A stretch of 64,000 nt of DNA from Duffyella gerundensis (GTDB lineage: Bacteria; Pseudomonadota; Gammaproteobacteria; Enterobacterales; Enterobacteriaceae). Made by a program: the position numbers and the translations under genes. Every line of letters starts with the position of its first letter. The stretch's first letter is position 1. The DNA lies in assembly GCF_001517405.1 (NCBI RefSeq), contig NZ_LN907827.1, positions 936,587-1,000,586 of the forward strand, written 5' to 3'. The notes under the pieces are model-generated. The model saw only the letters and a program-made list of their open reading frames with translations. It did not search any database and was not told the DNA's origin. Below, in pieces: positions 28,508 to 38,952 of this stretch.

Positions 28508-29275
28508 CTAGAGCTGAAAGGCATCAGCATCGCGCCAGGCAGGGAAGCGCTCGCGGTATGCCCGTAACGCGTCCAGCGACAGCGTGGCATCCAGCCGCGC
28601 AGGCTGATGCGGTGCGGCGACAGCCAGAATCTCGCCCTGCGGAGAGATAATCTGGCTATCGCCGCTGTAGTGATGCTGATTACCATCGATGCCCACGCGA
28701 TTACAGCCCGCCACATACGCCTGATTCTCAATCGCCCGCGCCAGCAGCAGCGCCTGCCAGTGTAGCGCGCGCGGCGCGGGCCAGTTGGCGACCCAAATTG
28801 CCAGGTCATAATCGTTCTGATTGCGCGAGAACACCGGAAAGCGCAGGTCGTAACAGACCTGCGGCAGAATACGCCAGCCGCGCCAGTTCAGCACCGCGCG
28901 CTGTTCACCCGCCAGATAGTGATGATGCTCGTCCGCCATACGAAACAGATGGCGTTTATCGTAACGATGCACCGTGCCATCGGGCTCCACCAGCAGGAAA
29001 CGATTAACCGCGCCCTGTGCGGTCTGGATCGCTGCGCTGCCGCCGACTAACGCATCGCAATGCTGCGCGTGGCCATGCAACCAGGCGATAACCCAATCCT
29101 CAGGCAGCGAGCTTTTGGCTGCCTCCATGGCGAAACCGGTGGTGAACATCTCCGGCAGAATGATCAGATCACGATCCTGAAGATCGCGCAGCAGCGGATC
29201 AAAATGGCGCAGGTTCGCTTCGCCATCCATCCAGGCTAAAGGTTCCTGCAATAAGGTGATCGTTAAAGCTGACAT
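28508..29275 (-). CDS. yafV: Omega-amidase YafV (2-oxoglutaramate / alpha-ketosuccinamate amidase)
   Basis: 255-residue nitrilase-fold enzyme. Catalytic triad Glu42 in LPEMF, Lys in YDKRHLF and Cys in PQVCYDLRFP. In methionine salvage (where it is also called MtnU) it hydrolyses the omega-amide of the keto acid made from glutamine by the transaminase next door, pulling the reaction forward. Its start lies inside the 3' end of the transaminase gene (13-bp overlap), so the two form one minus-strand operon. Confidence 0.92.
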   Translation of the reverse strand: MSALTITLLQEPLAWMDGEANLRHFDPLLRDLQDRDLIILPEMFTTGFAMEAAKSSLPEDWVIAWLHGHAQHCDALVGGSAAIQTAQGAVNRFLLVEPDGTVHRYDKRHLFRMADEHHHYLAGEQRAVLNWRGWRILPQVCYDLRFPVFSRNQNDYDLAIWVANWPAPRALHWQALLLARAIENQAYVAGCNRVGIDGNQHHYSGDSQIISPQGEILAVAAPHQPARLDATLSLDALRAYRERFPAWRDADAFQL

Positions 29276-30423
29276 AAGCGCTCCGCGGCAGCGTCGAGCG
29301 TCGCCGGTTGTTTAGCGAAACAGAGACGGATCAGTTTATGCGGAAATGCGCCATCGCAAAACACCGACAGCGGAATCGCGGCCACACCAACTTCTGTGGT
29401 GAGCCATTCGCAAAAGCTGACGTCATCCCGATCGGAGATGGCACTGTAATCCAGCAGCAGAAAATAGGTACCTTCACACGGCAGCACGCGGAAGCGACTG
29501 TTGGCTAACGCGGCAATCAGACGATCGCGTCGTTCGCGATAGAAGGCCGACAGCTCGCGGTAGTGCGCCGGTTGCTGGCGCAGCATATCGGCAATCGCCA
29601 GCTGAGCCGGCGTATTCACCGAGAACGTCAGATACTGATGCACCTTGCGAATCTCAGCGCTTAGCGCCGGTGGCGCCACGCAGTAACCTACTTTCCAGCC
29701 GGTGACATGAAAGGTTTTGCCGAAGGAGGAGACGGCGATGGCGCGCAGCCGTAAATCCGCATGGGTCAGCACGCTGGCGTGGCCCGCCTCGGTGAAACAG
29801 ATGTGCTCATACACTTCATCACTCAGCACACCGATCGGCCGATCGGCAATTGCCTGCCACAGCGCATCGTAGTCGCTGTTGCGCCAGACCGTGGCGGAAG
29901 GATTGTGCGGCGTGTTGACGATCACCAGCCTGGTGTTATCGGTAATCAGGCTGGCAAAGGCTGCCCAGTCGACGCGAAAAGCGGGTGGCTGAAGCGCGAT
30001 GCGTTTTAACACGCCGCCCGCCAGCGCCACTGCCGGTGCATAGCTGTCATAGCTCGGATCGAAACAGATCACTTCGTCGCCTGGCCGCACCAGCGCGGTG
30101 ATCGCGGCGTACAGCGCCTCGGTCGCACCGGCGGTGACGGTGACTTCCAAATCGGCATCGGGACGGTAGTCATACAACTCGGCGGTTTTGTCGGCGATCG
30201 CCTCACGCAGCGCCGCAACGCCCGTCATCGGCGCATATTGATTTGCGCCCTGGCTAACGTGCCAGGCGAGGCGCTCCTGTAGATAACGCGGGCCGTCAAA
30301 ATCGGGAAAACCCTGCGACAGATTAATGGCGTTGTGCTGCTGGGCGAGGGCGCTCATGCGGCTGAAAATTGTGGTGCCGAGCGCGGGCAACTTGCTCTCG
30401 GGCTGATAGAGGACGTGGCTCAT
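29263..30423 (-). CDS. mtnE: Methionine aminotransferase (YbdL/MtnE)
   Basis: 386 residues, the E. coli YbdL length. Class I PLP aminotransferase that amidates 2-oxo-4-methylthiobutyrate to methionine, the last step of methylthioadenosine recycling. Visible motifs: NLSQGFPDFDGP, NPHNPS-like NTPHNPSATV, and the PLP lysine in SSFGKTFHVTGWKVGY. It is divergent from mtnBCD; MetJ-like boxes lie in the shared region, including AGACGTGT at 30452-30459 close to its own start. Confidence 0.92.
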   Translation of the reverse strand: MSHVLYQPESKLPALGTTIFSRMSALAQQHNAINLSQGFPDFDGPRYLQERLAWHVSQGANQYAPMTGVAALREAIADKTAELYDYRPDADLEVTVTAGATEALYAAITALVRPGDEVICFDPSYDSYAPAVALAGGVLKRIALQPPAFRVDWAAFASLITDNTRLVIVNTPHNPSATVWRNSDYDALWQAIADRPIGVLSDEVYEHICFTEAGHASVLTHADLRLRAIAVSSFGKTFHVTGWKVGYCVAPPALSAEIRKVHQYLTFSVNTPAQLAIADMLRQQPAHYRELSAFYRERRDRLIAALANSRFRVLPCEGTYFLLLDYSAISDRDDVSFCEWLTTEVGVAAIPLSVFCDGAFPHKLIRLCFAKQPATLDAAAERLCQL

Positions 30424-30451
30424 GCGTTAACCTTCGGTTCTGTAGACCAGG

Positions 30452-30459
30452 AGACGTGT
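30452..30459. promoter_or_regulatory. Isolated met box near the mtnE start
   Basis: AGACGTGT, 7 of 8 with the MetJ box AGACGTCT; the preceding 8 bp AGACCAGG match 4 of 8. It may be part of a MetJ operator acting on mtnE. Confidence 0.45.
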
Positions 30460-30498
30460 TGCTGTCACTATAAACAGGATGCTAGTATTTGGCAATCA

Positions 30499-30514
30499 AG
30501 ACGCTTAGACGGCT
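30499..30514. promoter_or_regulatory. Tandem met boxes (MetJ operator) upstream of mtnBCD
   Basis: AGACGCTT AGACGGCT, two adjacent 8-bp boxes matching AGACGTCT in 6 and 7 positions. Adjacent boxes are what MetJ dimers need for cooperative binding. They lie 35 bp before mtnB. Confidence 0.75.
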
Positions 30515-30548
30515 AAATGCAGCCGCCGCACCGTTAATGAGGAAACCT

Positions 30549-31163
30549 ATGTCAGCGACTTCGCAGCTCGAACAACTGGTCGCCGCCTGCCACTGGATCG
30601 GCAGTCGCGGCTGGGCACCGGCCACTGGCGGCAATATGTCGGTGCGCCGCGATGCCACATCCTGCCTGCTCAGCGAATCGGGCAAAGACAAAGGCAGCCT
30701 GACCGCCGACGATTTTATTGTGGTTGATATCGCCAACAATCGTGCCGCTTCAGGCCGTCGCCCCTCGGCTGAAACGGGCCTGCATACCTTGCTCTATCGA
30801 CTGTTTCCTGACGCCGGTGCGGTGCTGCATACGCATACCGTTAACGCGACCGTGCTATCGCGCGTGGAGCAGGGCGAGGTGCTGCGGCTGCACGGCTACG
30901 AGATGCAGAAAAGCCTTAGCGGTCAGCAGAGCCATCTCGACAGTGTGGAGATCGCGCTGTTTGATAACGATCAGGATATTGCCGCGCTGGCGGCGCGTAT
31001 CGAAGCGTTCGCCCGCACCTCACCGCTGCGTTACGGCTTTCTGCTGCGCGGCCACGGTTTAACCTGCTGGGGAAAAGATGTCAGCGAGGCGCGCCGCCAT
31101 CTTGAAGGCCTGGAATTTTTATTTGAGTGCGAGCGGCAGCGCCGCCTGTTGGAGAGATCATGA
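30549..31163 (+). CDS. mtnB: Methylthioribulose-1-phosphate dehydratase
   Basis: 204 residues, class II aldolase fold, Zn2+ enzyme. It dehydrates methylthioribulose-1-phosphate to the diketo phosphate. Zn ligands His94 and His96 in [12 protein letters not shown] and a third in [15 protein letters not shown] 30549 is chosen since GAGG lies 6 nt upstream and the family begins at about this point; the open frame extends 20 codons further upstream, across the met boxes. Stop overlaps mtnC start (ATGA). Confidence 0.95.
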   Translation: MSATSQLEQLVAACHWIGSRGWAPATGGNMSVRRDATSCLLSESGKDKGSLTADDFIVVDIANNRAASGRRPSAETGLHTLLYRLFPDAGAVLHTHTVNATVLSRVEQGEVLRLHGYEMQKSLSGQQSHLDSVEIALFDNDQDIAALAARIEAFARTSPLRYGFLLRGHGLTCWGKDVSEARRHLEGLEFLFECERQRRLLERS

Positions 31164-31843
31164 TCCGCGCCATTGTTACCGATATAGAAGGCACCACCAG
31201 CGATATCCGTTTTGTGCACGAGGTGCTGTTCCCATACGCGCGCACGCATCTGGCGGAATTTGTCCAGCGGGAACAGCAGCAGCCCGCGGTTGCCGAGGCG
31301 CTTAACCGCGTGCGTGAAGAGATTGCTCAGCCACAGGCCGATGTGCAGACGCTGATTGCCGCGCTGTTTGGCTTTATGGATGAGGATAAGAAGTCCACCG
31401 GCCTCAAGGCGTTGCAGGGCATGATCTGGCGTGACGGCTATCTCAGCGGCCGATTTACCGGCCATCTTTACGCCGATGTGCTGCCCGCGCTGCAGGCCTG
31501 GCGCGCGCAGGGCATAGCGCTTTATGTTTATTCATCCGGCTCGGTAGCTGCGCAGAAATTGTTATTTGGCTACAGCGATGAAGGTGATATCACAGCGTTG
31601 TTCAGCGGCTATTTTGATACGCATGTCGGTGCCAAGCGCGACGTCGCCTCTTATCAGAACATCGCCCGGCAGATCGATCTGCCCGCCGAACAGTTGCTGT
31701 TTTTATCCGATATTCATCAGGAGCTGGATGCCGCCGCTGCCGCCGGATGGCAGACCATTCAGCTTATTCGCGGCGAGGCGGACAGCAGCAGCCAGCATCG
31801 CCAGGTCGCATCCTTTGATCAGATAACCGCGGAGTTAACATGA
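31160..31843 (+). CDS. mtnC: Enolase-phosphatase E1
   Basis: 227 residues, HAD superfamily. It enolises the diketo phosphate and removes the phosphate, giving acireductone. N-terminal motif [12 protein letters not shown] (Asp8, Glu10), middle [14 protein letters not shown], and [17 protein letters not shown] as HAD motif III. ATG 31160 overlaps the mtnB stop and has GGAGAG before it; the frame upstream of it lies inside mtnB. Confidence 0.96.
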   Translation: MIRAIVTDIEGTTSDIRFVHEVLFPYARTHLAEFVQREQQQPAVAEALNRVREEIAQPQADVQTLIAALFGFMDEDKKSTGLKALQGMIWRDGYLSGRFTGHLYADVLPALQAWRAQGIALYVYSSGSVAAQKLLFGYSDEGDITALFSGYFDTHVGAKRDVASYQNIARQIDLPAEQLLFLSDIHQELDAAAAAGWQTIQLIRGEADSSSQHRQVASFDQITAELT

Positions 31844-32382
31844 GCGCATTAACCATTTTTACCGATACCGAAGCGACCCAGCCGGTCTGGCACAGCACCG
31901 AGGCGGAAGCGATTCGTGAAAAGCTGCAGGCGAAAAATGTGCGCTTTGAGCGCTGGCAGGCGGATCGCGATCTGGGTGAGAATCCCGATGCTGAAACGGT
32001 GATTAATGCCTATCAGCACGCTATCGATCGGCTGGTGGCTGAAAAGGGTTATCAAAGCTGGGATGTGATCAGCATGCGCGCCGATAATCCGCAGAAGGAC
32101 GCACTGCGCGGTAAGTTTCTTAATGAGCACACGCATGGCGAAGATGAGGTGCGTTTCTTTGTGGAAGGCGCCGGGCTGTTTTGCCTGCATCTCGACGGCA
32201 GTGTCTATCAAATTCTCTGCGAGAAGAACGACTTAATCTCGGTGCCTGCCGGTACGCCACACTGGTTTGATATGGGTTCGTCGCCGCATTTTACCGCGAT
32301 TCGCATTTTCGATAATCAGGAAGGCTGGGTGGCGCGTTTTACCGGCGACAGCATCGCCGATGCCTATCCGCGGCTGCCGTAA
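31840..32382 (+). CDS. mtnD: Acireductone dioxygenase
   Basis: 180 residues, the Klebsiella ARD length. Fe2+-bound it produces 2-oxo-4-methylthiobutyrate and formate; Ni-bound it gives the off-pathway product with CO. Cupin metal ligands His97, His99 and Glu103 in [12 protein letters not shown], and His141 in [10 protein letters not shown], are in register with the known enzyme. ATGA overlap with mtnC completes the tightly coupled mtnBCD operon. Confidence 0.96.
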   Translation: MSALTIFTDTEATQPVWHSTEAEAIREKLQAKNVRFERWQADRDLGENPDAETVINAYQHAIDRLVAEKGYQSWDVISMRADNPQKDALRGKFLNEHTHGEDEVRFFVEGAGLFCLHLDGSVYQILCEKNDLISVPAGTPHWFDMGSSPHFTAIRIFDNQEGWVARFTGDSIADAYPRLP

Positions 32383-32388
32383 TAATCA

Positions 32389-32420
32389 CGGCGGCTTTCA
32401 TCTCAGCAGGAAAGCCGCCG
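32389..32420. terminator. Bidirectional hairpin between mtnD and mtnA
   Basis: CGGCGGCTTT (32389-32398) / AAAGCCGCCG (32411-32420), a 10-bp perfect stem with a 12-nt loop between the convergent mtnD and mtnA genes. There is no long T run; it may act in both directions or protect 3' ends. Confidence 0.6.
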
Positions 32421-32424
32421 CCGT

Positions 32425-33447
32425 TTAACGCGGTAAGAAGATCCCGGCATTCACCTGTTCCGGTGTGATTACGCCGGTATCCAGCACCCAACCGCTAATC
32501 AGCGCGGCAGGCGTCACATCAAACGCTGGATTGTGTACCCGCGCCTGTTCTGGCGCCCACTGCACGCTGCCAAAACTGCCCGCCACGCCGGTGACTTCAC
32601 TGGCGGCACGCTGTTCGATCGGAATTGCCGCGCCATTCGGACAGTGGGGATCCAGCGTGGTGTGCGGCGCCGCCACGTAGAAAGGAATCTGATGATAGTG
32701 TGCCAGTACCGCCAGGCTGTAGGTGCCGATTTTATTGGCGACGTCGCCGTTAGCAGCGATGCGATCGGCACCAACCCAGACAGCATCAACCTGCTTCTGC
32801 GCCATCAGGCTGGCGGCCATTGAGTCACAGATCAGCTGATAAGGAATCCCCAGCTCGCCCAGTTCCCAGGCGGTTAAACGTCCACCCTGCAACAGCGGAC
32901 GGGTTTCATCCACCCATACGTTGGTAACCTTTTGCTGACTGAACGCCCGGCTGATCACGCCGAGGGCGGTGCCGACGCCCGCAGTGGCCAGGCCGCCAGT
33001 ATTGCAGTGGGTGAGCAAACGGCTGCCGGGAGTCACCAGCGCCGCGCCAGCATCAGCAATGGCATCGCACAGCTTTTTATCTTCATCGATCAGGTTCAGC
33101 GCCTCCATGCGCAGCGCGGCAACGTAGTTCTCCTGCGCCAGCGCCAGCCGCATGCGGTCCAGATTGTTCATCAGATTTACCGCCGTTGGTCGCGCGGCGC
33201 GCAGCACCTCAAGTGCGTCAGCCAGCGCCGTGCGGGTAAAACCTTGCTCCGCCAGCAGGGCCAGCAGCAGGCTGGCGGAAAGGCCAATCAGTGGCGCACC
33301 GCGCACGCGCAGGGCGTGAATATGCGCCACCAGTTCTGCCACGTCGGCAGCGGGCAGCCAGTTTTTCTGCTGCGGCAGCGCCTGTTGATCGAGGATCCAA
33401 AGCTGATTGTCACGAACCTGTAAGCTGGTGGTACTGAGAGTTTTCAT
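32425..33447 (-). CDS. mtnA: Methylthioribose-1-phosphate isomerase
   Basis: 340 residues. It converts methylthioribose-1-phosphate to methylthioribulose-1-phosphate; eIF2B-like fold. Catalytic Cys lies in [12 protein letters not shown] and Asp in [19 protein letters not shown]; substrate-binding RVRGAPLIG is near the N-terminus. Start ATG 33447 ([10 protein letters not shown]) follows AGGA; the frame could also begin at a TTG at 33477, which is less likely. It is divergent from mtnK around a strong MetJ operator. Confidence 0.95.
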   Translation of the reverse strand: MKTLSTTSLQVRDNQLWILDQQALPQQKNWLPAADVAELVAHIHALRVRGAPLIGLSASLLLALLAEQGFTRTALADALEVLRAARPTAVNLMNNLDRMRLALAQENYVAALRMEALNLIDEDKKLCDAIADAGAALVTPGSRLLTHCNTGGLATAGVGTALGVISRAFSQQKVTNVWVDETRPLLQGGRLTAWELGELGIPYQLICDSMAASLMAQKQVDAVWVGADRIAANGDVANKIGTYSLAVLAHYHQIPFYVAAPHTTLDPHCPNGAAIPIEQRAASEVTGVAGSFGSVQWAPEQARVHNPAFDVTPAALISGWVLDTGVITPEQVNAGIFLPR

Positions 33448-33500
33448 CGGGCTTAAATCCTGGTTGCGTTGATACAAGGTATTGTGCCAACATGCTTCGT

Positions 33501-33524
33501 AGATGTATAGACGTCTGAACGGCT
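33501..33524. promoter_or_regulatory. Triple met box (MetJ operator) between mtnA and mtnK
   Basis: AGATGTAT AGACGTCT GAACGGCT: a central perfect MetJ box (8 of 8) flanked by 6-of-8 and 5-of-8 boxes in exact 8-bp register. It can control both divergent genes. Confidence 0.85.
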
Positions 33525-33552
33525 TATAACAGCAGAATAATGAGGATTACGT

Positions 33553-34752
33553 ATGTCGCAATATCGTACCTTCACCGCAGATGATGCGGTCGCTTATGCG
33601 CAGCAGTTTGGCGGTCTCGCCGATCCGGCAGAGTTAGTGCGCGCCGAAGAGATAGGCGACGGTAACCTCAATCTGGTGTTTAAAATTTATGATCGTGCCG
33701 ATCGCAGCCGCGTGGTGGTCAAGCAGGCGCTGCCCTATGTGCGCTGCGTCGGCGAATCCTGGCCGCTGACGCTGGATCGGGCGCGTCTTGAAGCGCAGAC
33801 GCTGGTGGAACACTATCGTCACTGCCCCCAGCATACCGTGAATGTGATCCATTACGATGCCGAACTTGCGGTGATGGTGATGGAAGATCTCTCCAGCCAT
33901 CAGATCTGGCGCGGCGAGTTGGTGAAAAATATCCCCTATCCGCAGGCCGCCAGCCAGCTGGGTTATTATCTGGCGCAGACGCTGTTTCACACCTCCGATT
34001 TTTACCTGCATCCACACAAGAAAAAAGAGGAAGTGGCGCGTTTTATTAACCCGCAAATGTGTGAAATCACCGAAGACCTGTTCTTCAATGAACCCTATAT
34101 TGGGCACGAGCACAACGCCTATCCGGCACAGCTGGAAGAGGATGTGCTGGCGCTGCGTCACGACGATGAACTGCGCATTGCCGTCGCCAGCCTCAAGCAC
34201 CGTTTCTTTGCTCATGCCGAAGCGCTGCTGCACGGTGATATTCACAGCGGTTCGGTGTTTGTCGCCGAAAACAGCCTGAAGGCGATTGATGCCGAGTTTG
34301 GCTATTTTGGCCCGATTGGCTTTGACGTCGGTACGGCGCTGGGCAATCTGCTGCTGAACTACTGTGCGCTGCCCGGTCTGCTGGCACCGCGGGAAGCGGC
34401 GGCAGGACGCGAACAGCGCCTGCTGGATGTGAAAGTGCTCTGGCTCGCCTTTGTCGAACGTTTTCAGGCGCTGGCGGTAGAGAAAACGCGCGATGTGGCG
34501 CTGGCCTTTCCCGGTTACGCATCGGCGTTTTTGCACAAGGTGTGGCAGGACAGCGTGGGCTACTGTGGCACTGAATTGATCCGCCGTACCGTAGGCATGT
34601 CGCAGATTGCTGATATGAAAACCATCAGCGATGAGGCGATGCGCGTGGAGTGCATCCGTCATGCGATCAGCCTTGGCAAGACGCTGATTCTGGCGGCGCC
34701 GCACGTGGAAGATATTGATGCGCTACTGGCGCGCATCCGGCAGAACGGCTGA
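33553..34752 (+). CDS. mtnK: Methylthioribose kinase
   Basis: 399 residues, aminoglycoside-phosphotransferase/choline-kinase fold. It phosphorylates methylthioribose, the entry step of the bacterial salvage route. Nucleotide-binding start [10 protein letters not shown], catalytic loop [12 protein letters not shown] (about residues 226-236) and metal-binding DAEFGYFGP are visible. GAGG precedes ATG 33553. With mtnA, mtnBCD, mtnE and yafV it gives the whole pathway from methylthioribose to methionine. Confidence 0.96.
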   Translation: MSQYRTFTADDAVAYAQQFGGLADPAELVRAEEIGDGNLNLVFKIYDRADRSRVVVKQALPYVRCVGESWPLTLDRARLEAQTLVEHYRHCPQHTVNVIHYDAELAVMVMEDLSSHQIWRGELVKNIPYPQAASQLGYYLAQTLFHTSDFYLHPHKKKEEVARFINPQMCEITEDLFFNEPYIGHEHNAYPAQLEEDVLALRHDDELRIAVASLKHRFFAHAEALLHGDIHSGSVFVAENSLKAIDAEFGYFGPIGFDVGTALGNLLLNYCALPGLLAPREAAAGREQRLLDVKVLWLAFVERFQALAVEKTRDVALAFPGYASAFLHKVWQDSVGYCGTELIRRTVGMSQIADMKTISDEAMRVECIRHAISLGKTLILAAPHVEDIDALLARIRQNG

Positions 34753-34782
34753 ATAAAAAAGGGCGGCTAATTCGCCGCCCTT
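34753..34782 (-). terminator. Terminator of fadE
   Basis: GGGCGG (34761-34766) / CCGCCC (34775-34780). Read on the minus strand, the stem is followed by TTTTTTATTC, a good terminator for fadE. On the plus strand, towards mtnK, the T-tract is poor. Confidence 0.75.
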
Positions 34783-34810
34783 GATCTTACGCTGTTGCTT
34801 ACTCGCTGCT

Positions 34811-37255
34811 TCAGGCGGCAGCATTCTCTCTGGCTGGCAGCGTCTCTTTCACCGGCTGGGTCGCCAGCGCATCGGGTTCAAATTCCTCAACGTTGATCGA
34901 GCGCAGACGGCTGACCTCGGCGCGCTGAAAAATGGCCGCTTCCTGGTCAGTAATCCAACCCTCTTTCAGGGCGCGTTTTGCCAGTTCATCAAGCCGGGTA
35001 AACGGCAGGTTTTTCTTCAGCTGTTTGCACAGGCGATCGTGAATCGGCTCCGCCGCCATCACATCGTGCAGCGCCTGTTCCAGCTGGCCAGCGGGGTTGT
35101 GCTCGCTCGGTGCCAGATATTGCCCGCGGCCCAGTCGCGTACGGGTAGCTGAAGGAATCTGCAGAATTTTTGCCAGCTTGTGTTCCAGTCGATCGGACGG
35201 CGCGCGGCAGTGGCGGCCCGCCGGGAAAATGGTCAGGCGCAACGCACCAGCCACCAGGCGATTAGGGAAGTTGCGCAGCAAATCGTCAATCGCATCTTCT
35301 GCCTGATTCAGCGCATCCTGCACGCCCCACAGCACCAGCGGTAAATCCGCTTCCTGCCGACCTTCATCCTCATAACGCTTCAGGGTTGCCGACGCCAGAT
35401 AGAGCTGACTGAGCAGATCGCCAAGGCGTGCTGAAATGCGTTCACGGCGTTTCAGGCTGCCGCCCAGCACCGACATCGCCACGTCAGAGAGCAGCGCGAG
35501 GTTGGCGCTGATGCGGTTGAGATGCTGATAATAGCGGCGTGTGGCATCGCGCGTCGGTGAGGTACTGGTGCGCCCGGCGGTCAGCCCCAGCCAGAAACTG
35601 CGCATGGCATTGCTGCCAACGTGGCCAACGTGGCTGAACAGCGCTTTATCAAACGCATTCACATCACCGGTCGCCGCGGCGGCCATCTCCGACAGAATAT
35701 AAGGATGGCAGCGTATTGCGCCCTGACCAAAGATAATCATGCTGCGCGTCAGGATATTAGCGCCTTCCACGGTGATAGCGATCGGCGCACCCTGATAGGC
35801 GCGGGCAAGGAAATTGCTCGAACCCAGCATGATGCCTTTGCCACCGGCAATGTCCATCGCATCGATAATGGCGCGCTGACCGCGATGGGTGCAGTGATAT
35901 TTTACGATAGCGGAGAGCACCGCAGGCTTTTCACCGAGCATGATGCCGCTGGTGATCAGCGTCGACGCCGCATCCATTACGTACGTATTACCCGCAATGC
36001 GCGCCAGCGGCTCTTCAATCCCTTCCATTTTACCGATCGATACGCGGAACTGGCGACGAATATGGGCGTAGGCACCGATCGCCAGCGCGATGGTTTTCAG
36101 GCTGCCGGTGGAGTTAGACGGCAGCGTAATGCCGCGTCCAACCGACAGGCATTCAACCAGCATACGCCAGCCCTGGCCGGCCATTTCCGGGCCGCCAATA
36201 ATGAAATCCAGCGGCACGAAAATGTTTTCGCCACGGGTTGGACCGTTCTGGAACGGCACGTTCAGCGGGAAATGGCGCTTACCAATTTCGACGCCGGGCG
36301 TCTTAACCGGGATCAGCGCACAGGTAATGCCCAACTCTTCTTTATCGCTGAGTAGATGCTGCGGATCGGAGAGTTTAAAGGCCAGGCCAAGTACGGTGGC
36401 GATCGGCGCCAGCGTAATGTAACGCTTGTTCCAGGTCAGCCGCATGCCCAGCACCTGCTCACCCTGCCATTCACCCATACAGACCACGCCGACATCGGGG
36501 ATGGCACCGGCATCCGAACCCGCTTCCGGGCTGGTCAGGGCAAAGCAGGGGATTTCATCGCCGCGCGCCAGGCGTGGCAGATAGTGATCTTTCTGTTTTT
36601 GCGTGCCGTAATGCTGCAACAGTTCGCCCGGACCCAGTGAATTAGGCACGCCCACGGTGATCGCCAGAATGCCGGAGACGCCGGAGAGTTTTTGCAGCAC
36701 GCAGGATTGTGCATAGGCGGAAAACGCCAGGCCGCCATACTCTTTTTTGATAATCATGGCGAAAAAACGGTGCTTCTTCAGATAGGCCCACAGTTCAGGC
36801 GGCAGGTCAGCCATCTCATGGGTAATCTGGAAATCGTTGGCCATGCGACACGCTTCTTCTACCGGCCCATCGAGAAACGCCTGTTCCGCTTCGGTCAGGC
36901 GCGGCTGCGGATAGGCGTGCAGGGTTTGCCAGTCGGGCTTGCCGCGAAACAGCTCGCCTTCCCACCAGGTGGTGCCCGCGTCAATCGCCTCTTTTTCCGT
37001 GCGTGACATCGGCGGCATCACTTTTTGAAACGTGCGCAGCATCGGTTTCGAAAACAGTGCGCGCCGTATCGACAGAATGTTCAGCGGAATCAGCACCAGC
37101 GCCAGAATCACCAGCGGCCATGCCGACCAGAAGGAGGCTAGCGCGAGGGCGCCGAACCAGATAATTAGCAGCATGCTGCTCACCGCCAGTGATACGCGAT
37201 GATAAAAAAGCGCGCCGATGAGCATCAGCGTTGCGATGATACTGAGAACCATCAT
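34811..37255 (-). CDS. fadE: Acyl-CoA dehydrogenase FadE
   Basis: 814 residues, exactly the E. coli length. It introduces the first double bond of beta-oxidation, passing electrons from FAD to the electron-transfer chain. The N-terminal 55 residues are hydrophobic (membrane anchor), followed by [23 protein letters not shown] and the dehydrogenase core with [18 protein letters not shown] and [20 protein letters not shown]. It is preceded by a FadR-like palindrome at 37286-37302 and divergent from gmhA. Confidence 0.97.
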   Translation of the reverse strand: MMVLSIIATLMLIGALFYHRVSLAVSSMLLIIWFGALALASFWSAWPLVILALVLIPLNILSIRRALFSKPMLRTFQKVMPPMSRTEKEAIDAGTTWWEGELFRGKPDWQTLHAYPQPRLTEAEQAFLDGPVEEACRMANDFQITHEMADLPPELWAYLKKHRFFAMIIKKEYGGLAFSAYAQSCVLQKLSGVSGILAITVGVPNSLGPGELLQHYGTQKQKDHYLPRLARGDEIPCFALTSPEAGSDAGAIPDVGVVCMGEWQGEQVLGMRLTWNKRYITLAPIATVLGLAFKLSDPQHLLSDKEELGITCALIPVKTPGVEIGKRHFPLNVPFQNGPTRGENIFVPLDFIIGGPEMAGQGWRMLVECLSVGRGITLPSNSTGSLKTIALAIGAYAHIRRQFRVSIGKMEGIEEPLARIAGNTYVMDAASTLITSGIMLGEKPAVLSAIVKYHCTHRGQRAIIDAMDIAGGKGIMLGSSNFLARAYQGAPIAITVEGANILTRSMIIFGQGAIRCHPYILSEMAAAATGDVNAFDKALFSHVGHVGSNAMRSFWLGLTAGRTSTSPTRDATRRYYQHLNRISANLALLSDVAMSVLGGSLKRRERISARLGDLLSQLYLASATLKRYEDEGRQEADLPLVLWGVQDALNQAEDAIDDLLRNFPNRLVAGALRLTIFPAGRHCRAPSDRLEHKLAKILQIPSATRTRLGRGQYLAPSEHNPAGQLEQALHDVMAAEPIHDRLCKQLKKNLPFTRLDELAKRALKEGWITDQEAAIFQRAEVSRLRSINVEEFEPDALATQPVKETLPARENAAA

Positions 37256-37567
37256 AGTGAACCGCTCCGGTTGTGGGGAAGATGTAAGAGGTCTGACCTG
37301 TTGTTATTATCCTGGTGTAGTGCAGAGCGGCATGGCGATCAATCGGTTTACATAATAATTACAACTTGCCTCACAGAATCTTTTTCGCGGCAGCATGGCG
37401 ACGCTATTTTTTGCGGTTGTCAGGCAAATGAAACAACAAAAACGGCTGGCGGTACGCCACGTTATTTTCGCACCGCTATAATGTGACCCGTGCCACGGCG
37501 GGCGCTTTCCGCTCCCTCGCCATTCCGGTAAACTCGGTGTGACCTCTCTTATTCCAAGGACCCCAAC
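37256..37567. promoter_or_regulatory. Divergent fadE/gmhA control region
   Basis: 312 bp without a gene between two divergent starts. Apart from the FadR-like box, an AAGGA ribosome-binding site for gmhA (about 37556) is seen; no further strong motif was recognised. Confidence 0.6.
37286..37302. promoter_or_regulatory. FadR operator upstream of fadE
   Basis: AAGAGGTCTGACCTGTT, with the palindromic core AGGTCTGACCT of FadR sites (consensus about TGGTCNGACCA). It lies about 30-45 bp before the fadE start, suited to repression that long-chain acyl-CoA relieves. Confidence 0.8.
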
Positions 37568-38146
37568 ATGTACCAGGATATTATTCGTTCAGAACTCAAC
37601 GAAGCAGCAGAAACGCTGACTAAATTTCTGAGCGACGATGCCAATATTCATGTCATTCAACGGGCGGCGGTGCTGCTGGCTGACGCCTTCAAAGCGGGTG
37701 GGAAAGTGCTCTCCTGCGGTAACGGCGGTTCGCATTGTGACGCCATGCATTTTGCCGAGGAGCTGACCGGTCGCTATCGCGAAGATCGCCCGGGCTATCC
37801 GGCCATCGCCATTTCTGACGTGAGCCATCTCTCCTGCGTCAGCAATGATTTTGGCTATGAGTATGTTTTTTCGCGTTATGTTGAAGCGGTAGGGCGGCCT
37901 GGCGATGTGCTACTGGGGTTATCGACCTCGGGCAATTCTGCCAACATTATCAGAGCGATCGACGCTGCCCGCGCGCAGGGCATGAAGGTGATCACCCTGA
38001 CCGGCAAAGATGGCGGCAAAATGGCTGGCACGGCGGATATCGAAATCCGCGTACCGCATTTTGGCTATGCCGATCGTATTCAGGAGATTCACATCAAAGT
38101 GATTCATATCCTGATGCTGCTGATCGAAAAAGAGATGGCGAAATAA
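37568..38146 (+). CDS. gmhA: Phosphoheptose isomerase GmhA (LpcA)
   Basis: 192 residues, as in E. coli. It isomerises sedoheptulose-7-phosphate to glycero-manno-heptose-7-phosphate, first step of the ADP-heptose pathway for the LPS inner core. SIS fold with [21 protein letters not shown] and [13 protein letters not shown] phosphate-binding segments; Zn/catalytic His and Glu in the first of these. AAGGA is 8 nt before ATG. Confidence 0.97.
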   Translation: MYQDIIRSELNEAAETLTKFLSDDANIHVIQRAAVLLADAFKAGGKVLSCGNGGSHCDAMHFAEELTGRYREDRPGYPAIAISDVSHLSCVSNDFGYEYVFSRYVEAVGRPGDVLLGLSTSGNSANIIRAIDAARAQGMKVITLTGKDGGKMAGTADIEIRVPHFGYADRIQEIHIKVIHILMLLIEKEMAK

Positions 38147-38184
38147 TTCGCTGCTGTTGCTGATCACCACGATGTGAGGCCCTT

Positions 38185-38952
38185 ATGTGTGAACTGCTCG
38201 GGATGAGCGCCAATGTCCCCACGGATATCTGTTTCAGTTTTACCGGTCTGGTGCAGCGCGGTGGCGGCACCGGCCCGCATAAGGATGGCTGGGGAATCAC
38301 ATTTTACGAAGGCAAAGGCTGCCGGACCTTCAAGGATCCGCAGCCCAGCTATAACTCGCCGATTGCGCGGCTGGTGCAGGATTATCCGATCAAATCCTGT
38401 TCGGTGGTGGCCCACATTCGCCAGGCTAATCGCGGCGAAGTCTCGCTGGAAAACACCCATCCGTTTACTCGTGAACTGTGGGGCAAACACTGGACCTATG
38501 CGCATAACGGTCAGTTAAAGGGCTATCGCGGGCTGGAAACCGGTAACTTTCGTCCAGTGGGTGAAACCGACAGTGAAAAGGCGTTTTGCTGGATTCTGCA
38601 TCAGCTGGCAACGCGCTATCCGCGCACGCCGGGAAACTGGCGGGCGGTATTTCGCTATGTCGCTGAGCTGGCAGGCGAACTGCGGCAGAAGGGCGTGTTT
38701 AATATGCTGCTGTCGGATGGCCGTTATTTAATGGCGTTCTGTTCGACCAATCTTTACTGGATTACGCGACGGGCGCCGTTTGGTAAGGCGAAGCTGCTGG
38801 ATCAGGATGTGGAAATCGACTTTCAGAAGCAGACCACGCCCAATGACGTGGTCACAGTGATTGCAACCCAGCCGTTAACCGGCAATGAAACCTGGCACCG
38901 CATCGCGCCAGGTGAATGGCAGCTATTTTGTCTGGGTGAGCGCGAGGAATGA
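38185..38952 (+). CDS. yafJ: YafJ, class II glutamine amidotransferase-like protein
   Basis: 255 residues. Cys2 (after Met removal, the N-terminal nucleophile) in [10 protein letters not shown], then [16 protein letters not shown] and AHNGQLKGY define the Gln-amidotransferase type 2 domain. No synthase domain is attached; the E. coli homologue is annotated as a putative amidotransferase, and the reaction is unsure. It lies after gmhA in the same direction, and its 3' end overlaps yafK by 30 bp. Confidence 0.93.
   Translation: MCELLGMSANVPTDICFSFTGLVQRGGGTGPHKDGWGITFYEGKGCRTFKDPQPSYNSPIARLVQDYPIKSCSVVAHIRQANRGEVSLENTHPFTRELWGKHWTYAHNGQLKGYRGLETGNFRPVGETDSEKAFCWILHQLATRYPRTPGNWRAVFRYVAELAGELRQKGVFNMLLSDGRYLMAFCSTNLYWITRRAPFGKAKLLDQDVEIDFQKQTTPNDVVTVIATQPLTGNETWHRIAPGEWQLFCLGEREE

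Noticed and set aside
33634..34704. 356-codon minus-strand frame opposite mtnK
   Set aside because: Shadow of mtnK: GC-rich codon bias keeps the opposite frame open; the plus-strand product is an intact kinase.
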